A program made the position numbers and the translations under genes. A model generated the notes under the pieces. It did not search any database. It was not told the origin of the DNA and saw only the letters and a list, made by a program, of their open reading frames with translations. DNA of 64,000 nt from Lotus japonicus (taxonomy: Eukaryota > Streptophyta > Magnoliopsida > Fabales > Fabaceae), in contig NC_080044.1 of assembly GCF_012489685.1 (NCBI RefSeq), forward strand, positions 63,164,732 through 63,228,731, given 5' to 3'. Within the stretch, counting starts at the first letter, position 1; the number at the start of each line of letters is the position of its first letter. Positions 11,161 to 19,740 of the stretch are shown here, one piece after another.

Positions 11161-11935
11161 AGTCAGCAACCCATAATCACTCTCATAAGGTCATCATCCT
11201 GGTCAACAACTCCTAAGAACACCTCTAGTGCTACATATCCTAGTCAGCAAACCCTAATCACTCTCATAAGGTCATCATTCTGGTCAACAACTCCTAAGAA
11301 CACCTCTAGTGCTACATATCCTAGTCATCAACCCATAATCACTCTCATAAGGTCATCATCCTGGTCAACAACTCCTAAGAACACCTCTAGTGCTACATAT
11401 CCTAGTCAGCAAACCCTAATCACTCTCATAAGGTCATCATCCTGGTCAACAACTCCTAAGAACACCTCTAGTGCTACAAACCCTAGTCAGCAACCCATAA
11501 TCACACATGCACTATCCTAGTCAGCAAACCCTAATCACTCTCATAAGGTCATCATCCTGGTCAACAACTCCTAAGAACACCTCTAGTTCTACAAACCCTA
11601 GTCAGCAACCCATAATCACACATGCACTATCCTAGTCAGCAAACCCTAATCACTCTCATAAGGTCATCATCCTGGTCAACAACTCCTAATCACACCTCTA
11701 GTGCTACAAACCCTAGTCAGCAACCCATAATCACACATGCACTATCCTAGTCAGCAAACCCTAATCACTCTCATAAGGTCATCATCCTGGTCAACAACTC
11801 CTAAGAACACCTCTAGTTCTACAAACCCTAGTCAGCAAACCCTAAATAAGGTCATAATCCTGGTCAACAACTCCTAATCACACCTCTAGTGCTACAAACC
11901 CTAGTCAGCAACCCATAATTATCATAAGGTCATCA
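11161..11935. repeat. Tandem array of 81-bp and 34-bp units with telo-box-like motifs
   Basis: Units start with agtcagcaa at 11161, 11242, 11323, 11404, 11485, 11519, 11600, 11634, 11715, 11749, 11830 and 11903. The spacings are 81, 81, 81, 81, 34, 81, 34, 81, 34, 81 and 73 bp. The long unit contains ctcataaggtcatcatcctg and cctaagaacacctctag. The short unit ends cacacatgcactatcct. Many units carry aaaccctaatc, which includes a telo-box core. The 81+34 alternation is a higher-order pattern that arose after simple 81-bp repetition. Copies are nearly identical, so the array is young or homogenised. It lies entirely inside the large MULE. Confidence 0.9.
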
Positions 11936-12070
11936 TAATCCTATTAACACAACCTTTGCTAATGGGCCTTAATTATCATAATCCTATTAACACACAACCT
12001 TTGCTAATGGGCCTTAATTATCATAAACCTATTAGAACACACAACCTTTGTTAATTGGCCTTAATCTTTC
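11936..12070. repeat. Second short tandem repeat, about 46-bp unit, three copies
   Basis: Copies share cctattaacac, aacctttgctaatgggcct and taattatcata. The third copy is more diverged (ttgttaattggcc). It directly follows the 81/34-bp array. Confidence 0.7.
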
Positions 12071-12570
12071 ATAAACACAAAACTTTTACCTAAAATCCTA
12101 ACTAATTTGTAACTTCATTACGTAATTGTATAATTAGCTAATAAACAATCATTATTTAACTAAATAAAAATATGTGTGATTTTTTAAATAAAAACCCACA
12201 TATATTATTAACATTAAATTTTGTTTCGGAGGTCATTATTAGGAGATTTTTCCGAAAAAAAAATTACTCCATCTCATCCTCCAAAGTTAGAATATTGGTT
12301 ATCTACGCTCAGTTGTACTTCGAATTAGTGCAACCGTGCATTCTCCACCATTGATTAAGATTCCAAAGGGTTCCATTTAAATAGATTAAATCAACGTCAA
12401 AGCCTGGCCGCGTCCAAACCGTAGGATTAAATGAAAGGTTGGATCCAAAGGGCAAAACGATTCAAATCACTCCGGGAAAATGAACCATTGCGGAACACGA
12501 AGTAGTGGGGTAATCAATGAAACACGTTTTATTAAACCTTCACAACCGCACTCACCACCTTTCCACAACT

Positions 12571-12580
12571 ATATAAATAC
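12571..12580 (+). promoter_or_regulatory. TATA box of the first B3 gene
   Basis: atataaatac lies about 105 bp upstream of the ATG at 12682, in a suitable position for a plant core promoter. A pyrimidine-rich leader (cttctcctttctcgtcttca) follows. Confidence 0.55.
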
Positions 12581-12681
12581 TTCCATGAGGCAAATAAGGA
12601 AAACTCACAAACCCTAAACACTACACTAGATCTTCTCCTTTCTCGTCTTCAACTTTCCCAGAACACTCCACTACCAGATTC

Positions 12682-13163
12682 ATGGAACCTTTCGTCTGGG
12701 GATTCAACTGGAGAGCTTTCACGATCCAGTGGGATCGGGAAGATGTAAGTTTGCAACACTACACTACACTTGTTGCTTTCTGTTTGATTTTTTCAAGTTT
12801 GTTTACTAATGTCTTTGTTTCTGTTTTTGTTTTCTGCAGCAACGTTCTTTCTTCATCCCAAAAAACTTCTGGAATGACTGGGCAGACGAGATCGACGATG
12901 AAGTCACCATCATCGACCCTGTGGACAACTCCTTCTCCTGCCGTCTTCGCCGCTGGGGCAAACATGCTTACTTCTGGAAAGACTTCAGTAAAGAGGTGAT
13001 CAGCCTCTACCATCCAAACGGCCCGGTCCGATTGCACTTCCAGATGCTAGCCTCTGGTATTTTCATGATGAGGATGACGGTGGATGGTGAAGGCGAAATC
13101 TCCTACCCCTGGCACAACAATGGCCACCAGGGGCGTTTTGTTCAGGGGGGCTTATGGGAGTAG
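12682..13163 (+). CDS. B3-domain-like protein 1 (MULE passenger)
   Basis: Exons are 12682-12744 (21 codons) and 12840-13163, with a 95-bp phase-0 intron, giving 128 residues. After the exon junction come RSFFIPKNFWNDW, then a Gly/Trp/aromatic stretch (RRWGKHAYFWKDFSKEV) and MLASGIFMMRMTV. This order of strands resembles a B3 DNA-binding domain, best compared with the REM-type B3s. It is the most diverged of the three in this element. Codon use is strongly C-ending (TTC, ATC, GAC, AAC), unlike the neighbouring MULE genes, which may mark a different source or selection. The exon-1 length of exactly 21 codons is shared with the next gene. The frame is intact and probably acts in the nucleus; the B3 assignment is by eye. 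Confidence 0.7.
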
Positions 13164-14180
13164 GCTTCCATGCCCCCCCCCCCCTTTTTTTTTAATATGA
13201 AAATGTAATCCCCCATCCCCTTCCCCCATCCCCTTCCTCTTCCCCTTCCCCTTCCCTCTTCCTCTTTGTCATGAATGAAATTATGTTATTTTCCAATTTT
13301 TGTTTTTTTTGTGTTTTTTTATCTCCACTTTTCCTTTCTTCAAACTGTTTTTTTATTACTATTTTCGAGCACAAATAAATCTTAATAAACAATGGGAAAA
13401 ACCATAATAAAAAAAATGAAGTTAACAAAAACCAACCAAAGGATTGGGCTATACTAAAACTTTTTTGTTTAAAAAACCATTGTGGAATTTTAATTTAAAG
13501 TTAAAACCCACTAACTAAAACATATGGTAATTTAAATTGAAATTTACGTATAAATTTTGTACACATTTTTTGCTAAATCTTTAACTTAAGATTTAAGTAA
13601 TAATAATAAATTTAAGTAAGTAATAATAATAAATTGCATGACACTAGTTCTTTGTGATAAGACGCGTGGAAAGGTGAAAAGCCTTCTTCCTGCAATTAAT
13701 TTTTTAAACTGCGAACCGTCATTATCATATCTACTCAACCATCATTTTTTTCTCTTACCATTCACTCAATCTCTCCCTCATAAAGTTCGAAGTTATCCCA
13801 TCCCACAAGAAGTAAAAATCAAAAACCAAACATTGTCTACCTCTTATCGATCCAATCAACCCAGAAAACATAAGGTAAATTTTCGTTAGATCTTGCTTAC
13901 CTATTACTGAAAAAATGGTAACTATATGGTGTTAAAACGATTTTTATCATGCACAATGAATATATGCTCTTCTTTGTTTACCATATCTGACAAAAAAAAT
14001 TGTTGGGACCCATGAATGTTTTTTTTTAACTTATCCTCAAAAGCCCCAGATTCACATTGTTGAAAATTTGTTTTTATTTGAGTAACTATCGTTTTCTACA
14101 TACACTGTCACCTTCTTCACATGTTATGGGTTACCCTATTGAGAACCTTTTTTGTGTCTTTGTCTTCATGCAGTGACAAA
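13164..14180 (+). other. Low-complexity 3' region and 5' leader of the second B3 gene
   Basis: Just after the first B3 stop is an oligo-C/oligo-T run (13171-13193), followed by a ccccttccc-type pyrimidine stretch to about 13265. From about 13740 a pyrimidine-rich leader precedes the next gene. A 5'-UTR intron at 13875-14173 (aag/gtaaat ... tgcag/tgacaa) is likely, ending 7 nt before the next ATG. Confidence 0.5.
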
Positions 14181-15273
14181 ATGGACTCTTTTGGGACTGA
14201 ATCGAACATGCTTACTTTCGCTGTCAGAATCCGTTCTGACCGTGTAAGTTTTACTCTCTAACTTACATGACATTAGTTGTGTTTTTTTTTTCTTTAGCAA
14301 TTACTTGCAATTTTAGCCATTTAGTAACCTATTTTGTTGATGATTTTGACAAAATATTCTTAATAGATTACTAGCAATAACTGACACTTAACTTATCTGT
14401 TTTATGATTAGAATTCTGTTTATTTGAACAAGACTTTTTATGAACTACATAAGGAAGAGATCCTCAACAGAGAAGTTCAATTAAAAGACCCAAAAGGTAA
14501 TGTCTCTAGGTTGATGGTAAGAGAGATGCAGCAGAATTTAGTGACTATAGGTTATTTAGAGGAGACATGCAAACTAGTCGATCTTTATGGTCTTAGGGGT
14601 CTCAAATGGTTAAGAATGGAGTACAGAAGAGCGTGTATGTTTGACATAACAATACTGAATGAGAAGTTGGAAGAAATTCAGTACCCAGACCCTGTCCCCC
14701 AACCAGATGCTGATGTTGCTGTTCCAGAACAAGTGCTTCCTGTTGCAAATCCCATAATCGAACAACCTGTGGAGAACCCATAGCCACAACCACAACAAAT
14801 TCTATTGTGGGATAGAGATGTGACCACAGAATTTGCTAGGGGTAAAAACCCTTTGGTGAGTGTATCTAAATTTTATTGTTCCTAGCATTTCATTTGTTTG
14901 CTGAAATAGTTATTGCCTTATTGGGGCTCTAGTTATTGCTCGTTTATTTTAGGACTCTTGAATTTATTCTAAATCAGTTTTTTTCTATTTCTCTTTTTTT
15001 AAGCATATACCTGCTCAAATTGTCCGTGACTATCTCCTACCTGGAAAGAGCACCATTGATTTGCTTTGCAACGGAATGCCTGATGTACGTCGTGCTAAGC
15101 TTAAGGTTTATAAGCGGGGTGGGGGAAAGGAAGTATATGTTGGACCAGGATGGTACACCTTGTGCAAAGCCCTGAACATGAAGGACGGTGATACAATCTC
15201 CTTCTGGAATGCTGGAAACCCACAAGAATTGCACGTTCGACTCGTTCGTTTCATGGATGGCAATGGGAACTAA
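14181..15273 (+). pseudogene. Tandem two-B3-domain protein 2, one in-frame stop
   Basis: Exons are 14181-14243 (21 codons), 14412-14855 and 15004-15273, with all junctions phase 0; the frame spans 258 codons. The first B3-like domain covers about residues 12-120 (RNSVYLNKTFYELHKEEI, then GLKWLRMEYRRACMFDITIL). A Pro/Gln-rich linker follows. The second B3 domain occupies about 167-258 (HIPAQIVRDYLL, VGPGWYTLCKALNMKDGD, TISFWN) and is the clearest B3 match in the element. A TAG at 14781-14783 (codon 145) interrupts the linker, in pro-TAG-pro-gln context. CAG is the obvious ancestral codon, and the frame continues cleanly afterwards. If translated as is, only the first domain would be made. Paired B3 domains are typical of REM-family DNA-binding proteins. 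Confidence 0.8.
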
Positions 15274-15602
15274 AATGTACTCTGCTTTTGGAACCCTCAT
15301 GTGAGGTTTTAACTCTGTTAAATGTGTGCTTTAACTATGTCTGTAATTACTTACTATTTGAGTGTATTACCAAAATACTCTATGCATAATTTCTATTTAC
15401 CTTGTGCTTTAACTTTGTTCAACTCTTTCATTGGTCCTTTTTCACAAACTTGTTATGATGTGTGTGCAATGAGCTGAGTAATTAGAAAAATAAGGATAAA
15501 CACACCGACGAAAATAACATTTCTTTAAAACACTTCATTTGTGTACAATAAACACTTGAACAAGATCAACCAAAACAAGTAAAGAACATAGCACACAGTG
15601 TT
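15274..15602. other. Convergent 3' region between B3 genes 2 and 3
   Basis: This AT-rich non-coding sequence separates two convergent B3 genes and presumably holds both 3' UTRs. No other feature was seen. Confidence 0.5.
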
Positions 15603-16125
15603 TTACTGGCTAGGGCCTCCCTCCCTCCCTCCCCTCTTTCTTTTCCTTGTTATGAGTATGGTTGCACTAGTGCAGTTACCATTATCACCATCCAACATGA
15701 AAGTCACACGATCACCACAGCATAGTTTCTTGTCGTGGCAGAATTCATACCAGCCACTCGCAAAACAGCTTTCCCTGGGTCTATTGTCCCACCACTTCAA
15801 TTCAAAAGTTCTTATGGGTTCCCTAAAAAGGTCGCCATCGGTGTCAACCCAGATCTGAAGTGTTTTTGGCTTGTGGCTCAGGAAGCGTTTCACAATACTT
15901 GCCGGGATACCCTGAAATCAAAATCATACAAGGCACTATATGTCAAAATAAACAAGGCAAACAAATATACATGAATGTAAAGGGTTAGGATAAAAAATAA
16001 TAAGCTCATACCAGTGTTTATCCCCCTGATGCCTGATGCTTAGTTAGCACAACATCCCATTCCGGCAGGAACTCTTCATACTCCTCCTTCGATGAATCGC
16101 TAGAGATCTCAATAACATCAGCCAT
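15603..16125 (-). pseudogene. B3-domain protein 3, one in-frame stop
   Basis: Exons (+ coordinates) are 16012-16125 and 15603-15911, joined in phase 0, giving 141 codons. After an acidic, Ser-rich N-terminus (MADVIEISSDSSKEEYEEF) comes the B3 start WDVVLTKHQASGG. The domain then continues in exon 2: GIPASIVKRFLSHKP, ELKWWDNRPRESCFASGWYE and CCGDRVTFMLDG. The tail is basic (TRKRKRGGREGG) and could act as a nuclear localisation signal. TAA at 16018-16020, two codons before the splice donor, interrupts the frame at codon 36. CAA to TAA is the simplest origin, and the frame after the stop is the correct B3 frame. A TATA-like tatatat lies about 55 bp upstream. Confidence 0.78.
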
Positions 16126-16173
16126 TACACTGTGAAAGAAAATGCTTGTAAGTTCAACTAATGGTGTAAGTTC

Positions 16174-16190
16174 CATATATATGCATGCAA
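16174..16190 (-). promoter_or_regulatory. TATA-like sequence and RY motif upstream of B3 gene 3
   Basis: The + strand reads catatatatgcatgcaa. On the minus strand this is a tatatat core about 55 bp upstream of the ATG, overlapping a tgcatgca palindrome. CATGCA is the RY element bound by some B3 proteins, so self-regulation is conceivable. The motif is short and could be chance. Confidence 0.4.
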
Positions 16191-16261
16191 GGCTACGTTT
16201 CGTAAAATGTGCTGAGTCAAGGGAACACATTTTCTTTTTCACATCTGCTACTGGAAGCATA

Positions 16262-17159
16262 TTAACTGGCAGTTTTAAGATGGTCCACTAGGGTCCCACT
16301 AGCCTCTTGACCATGACCATGGAAAACAATAATACAAACACTAGTTGGGTTGGGGTCTGGTCATAAACTCATATGTGACGGTTACTGGGGTTAGTGGGGA
16401 CATGTGTCAACATCTGAATCTACTTTTCCATGCAATGGAATGGAGATGATAGTGGATACAAAATTTGTCTGCTTATGGCACATGGGTCCCTATGACACAT
16501 AGGTGCTACGAAAAGAAATTACTTTTAACTTTTAACAGACCTAGTAAAAAAAACGGGTTCGGGCCTCTGCAAGCCCAAATAAATTTAATATCTACAGCCG
16601 AATAAATTGAGGGGGTCCTCAAATTAACAAAAATACGGGTCCGGGACCTCTTCCAGCCCAACCTACCTTAACACATCAAAAATCCTACCAAAAAAACTTC
16701 TAATATTCGTTTGATTGTCATCTCAGAAGATCTGAGCCTGTACTCGACTGAGATAACACATAGAACATATAGAACATCATGGATACAACATATAGAACAT
16801 CATTGCCGGGAGATTCAAAGTTTGTACAGTACCGCAATTCACGAGGTGAGCATGGAGTAGGTAGATCCACGATGCCCGTTGCTGGAAATTCCTCCATCAC
16901 AGACAACTTCACTGTCGAGGTCAACCTTCAGCGGCGGCCGTTGCGGTTAAGCTTCAACGGCGGCCAACGAGATGGGGCAGATCCACGATGCTCGATCCCG
17001 GACCCAATTACAGTTCAAATTGGATACCCATTACCTCAACAAAACCTAATATTCTATTATAGTAGGGTCAGATTATTTATTTCAAAACACTTTTTAATTA
17101 AAACATAATGACAATTAGGAAAAAAAATAAAAAATAAAATAAAAAAAAGCAACCTGTGA
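16262..17159. other. Right subterminal region of the large MULE
   Basis: No gene is supported. Two diverged direct copies of a segment with cgggttcgggcctctgcaag / cgggtccgggacctcttcca occur at about 16552 and 16635. A short GC-rich stretch at 16800-17030 gives ORFs on both strands without recognisable content. An A/T-rich tract at 17095-17150 precedes the terminal repeat, mirroring a similar tract behind the left terminus. Confidence 0.45.
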
Positions 17160-17221
17160 TCACCGGTCAAACACAGGGCTCCAATGGAGCCCGAAAATCG
17201 GGCTCCATGTTAGCCGAACCC
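17160..17221. repeat. Right terminal inverted repeat of the large MULE
   Basis: This is the imperfect reverse complement of 2394-2456, ending agccgaaccc at 17221. Confidence 0.8.
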
Positions 17222-17230
17222 TATAGTTAG
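17222..17230. repeat. 9-bp target-site duplication of the large MULE, right copy
   Basis: tatagttag, identical to 2385-2393. Confidence 0.9.
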
Positions 17231-18269
17231 ATCTATTTTCTTCTCTATATTTCTTAAAATTTTGTTCCTTCTTACATTTTTCATGTTAAAACCATATTCT
17301 TTTCAAAATAAAATTGTTATGAATGCATTTCAAACTTCATAGCCACTACATATACTATTTTATATTTTTAGGATAATTGTTAGTGATTTTTTTTACGGGC
17401 AGCAATGTTTTAAAATATGAAAAACCCGTAAAAAACAATTTTAATTAATGTGCAATCAAAATTAATAGTTTTGATATCGTGGACAGGAAAAAAGCAAGCA
17501 GTAGTATCTCAGTCTAGCACGGAAACAAATTAAGTACAGAAGCATTGCTTTAGCAACTGCAGAACTGATCTGGCATCAGTCGCTCCTTGATGAGTTGCGT
17601 GTAACACGACCATCAACATCTTCCCCAATTTACTGCGATAATCTCAGTGTTGTTCAACTTAATGTACTGTGTTTTTAATGTTTCAAACTTATTGCCCCAC
17701 ATCATATAAATATTTATGGATCTGTCACACGCTCTAAATATACGTGTTGCATTCAATTCTTGAATGTCAGTCTAAAAATTACATTGATCAACTGTGTATT
17801 AAAATTAAATTACACCTTTAATATATATTATAATTTGAATATATATTGTAAAGAGTTTTAACAATACAACCAATTATCCATTTGTATTTTTAATATTGAA
17901 AATTTTTAAAATCAAATTTATTATGACAAATTGATAAATTCTAAATCTAATTGTGTGGTTTTGTGTCGCAAATTCTCTCACTCGGGTCACACCTTTTTCC
18001 TTTTTTTTTGAGGTGGAGGTGAAAAATAAGAATAAACAAAACATTATTCAAAAAACCATTTTATATTCCATCGTTGAAATATGAGGCGTCAACTCCCAAT
18101 GAGGCTTCAACTCCCAACTTCCAACTTTCACTTCCTGTGTTCTATCCAATGTTGAATGTCATACCAGGCCAGTTTAATTTCCTCTCTTGCAACTGGTATT
18201 TGGGATGCAGTTACACGCGACTAAGTGCTTTGAATCGTGTTTGCTGATCAGTTGACTTTAGTTATTACA
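17231..18269. other. AT-rich intergenic sequence
   Basis: No gene, RNA gene or bounded element was recognised between the large MULE and the next long-TIR element. Confidence 0.5.
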
Positions 18270-18278
18270 TTATTATTA

Positions 18279-19731
18279 GGTTAAAAACTATAACCGTCCC
18301 TGTACTTTGAGCGAGTTTTGAAAACCGTCCCTCGCCGGAAAATTATCTGAAAACCGTCCTCAGACTATTGAAAACTAAATTGACCCGTCCCTCCGGCCAC
18401 CATCCCTCCGGCGAGGCCCTTATGTGGCACGCCACATCATTTAATGAGATGACGTGTATTTTTTATTATTATTTAAAATTAAAAAAATTCCTAATTATTT
18501 TATTTAACCCAATTATCCTAAATTAACCATAAATCCCCAAACTAACCCTAAACCCCCTTTGAACCCAGAAATCTTGCAAGGTTTCATCTTTGTACATTCT
18601 GCATTGAACATCGTTCTTGAAACAGAGTAAAAATAGAGCTGGAGAACAACGGGTTCGTGCCTCACCAACACAGCAAGAAAAGAAAAAGGGGTGGATCATA
18701 ACAAGGGAAAAAATCAGAAAAATGGTTCCTTTCAACTGGGGAACAACACTACTAGTATTGTAGAAACAGAGTAAAAACAGAGCTCAGTTCAGTTCAGTTC
18801 AAGAACAATGTTGAAGAAGAGAAGGAAAACACTGCATCAGAAGCAGATTGTGGAACGTACAATGCAGATTGTTGGGTGGGGGCTAGAGAGGGAAGAGAAC
18901 CAAAAACCACTGCCACCGCCCCCAACCTCACGCACCACCACACACCACCACGCCCACCCACCACCACGGCACAAACCCATCACCCCCAATCTCACGCACC
19001 ACCACACACCACCACGCCCACCCACCACCACGGCACAAACCCATCACCCCCAACCTCACGCACCACCACGCCCACACACCACCACGCTCACCCACCACCA
19101 CAGCACAAACCCATCACCCGCAACCTCACCAACCCAGAAACCCATACCCACCACCCCCAACCTCACCAACCCAGAAACCCATACCCACCTCCAGAGCAAA
19201 AACCGACCACCCTTACTCCCACCACCCTCACCCCCATCGAACAACCCCCACCACCCAGAAACCCAAACCCAACCCCACAGATCTGTCAAGAAAACCAGAA
19301 AAAAAAAAGAGAAGAAGAAGAAACTAACAGAGCAGCAAGAACATGGGGCTGCAACAAGAAGCAAGAAGAAGATGAATGAATATTTTGAAAATGAAGATGA
19401 ATGAATATTTTGATTCAGGGAGATGAAATGAGATTTAGGGTTTTTTTTATGGAAGGGAAGGAGGTGTGATGAATGAATATTTTGAAAAATTATAAAAAAA
19501 GAATTAATTGCTAATTAGGATTTTTTTAATTTTAAATTATAAAAAAAATCCACGTCGGACTCTCATTAATTGACGTGGATAACCACGTAAGCGCTGGCCG
19601 GACCTGGGGCTGCCGGAGGGACGGGTCAATTTAGTTTTCAATAGTCTGAGGACGGTTTTCAGATAATTTTCCGGCGAGGGACGGTTTTCAAAACTCACTC
19701 AAAGTTCAGGGACGGTTATAGTTTTTAACCC
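18279..19731. mobile_element. Long-TIR Mutator-like element, non-autonomous
   Basis: The left end ggttaaaaactataaccgtc and the reverse complement of the right end (gggttaaaaactataaccgt) match for about 140 bp, including the ccctcgccggaaaatt block. The 9-bp duplication ttattatta lies at 18270-18278 and 19732-19740, in a locally repetitive context that weakens it slightly. The interior (18900-19260) is a Cys-free, His/Pro/Thr-coding tandem repeat rather than a transposase. Confidence 0.82.
18900..19260. repeat. C/A-rich tandem repeat inside the 18-kb MULE
   Basis: Units containing accaccacacaccaccacgc, cggcacaaacccatcacccc and caacctcacg recur with a period near 65 bp, then shift to shorter aacccagaaacccatacc units. 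All frames appear open because the sequence lacks T, so the long ORF across it is not evidence of a gene. Confidence 0.75.
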
Positions 19732-19740
19732 TTATTATTA

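Larger units (their letters stand above)
2394..17221. mobile_element. 14.8-kb multi-gene Mutator-like element
   Basis: The termini are imperfect inverted repeats of about 60 bp: the left begins gggtcccgctaccatgga and the reverse complement of the right begins gggttcggctaacatgga, both continuing into a shared ttcgggctc...ggagccctg block. A perfect 9-bp duplication tatagttag flanks the element at 2385-2393 and 17222-17230. Inside are, in order, a MURA-type transposase (+), a Ulp1-like gene (-), a hybrid-binding-domain/membrane-anchor gene (-), a tandem repeat array, two B3 genes (+) and a third B3 gene (-). Carrying a Ulp1-like gene recalls the Kaonashi/ULP MULEs known from Arabidopsis, rice and melon. 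The B3 and RNase H1-type passengers are not part of the architecture I know for that group. The perfect duplication and the absence of frameshifts argue for a fairly recent insertion. Confidence 0.93.

Noticed and set aside
16779..17108. 109-codon ORF near the right MULE end
   Set aside because: No domain or splice-consistent partner. The opposite strand is equally open, so GC-rich sequence explains it.
18808..19404. 198-codon plus-strand ORF and its overlapping frames
   Set aside because: These are open only because the ccaccacgc-type repeat lacks T. Several frames are open together, and the product is a simple His/Pro repeat.
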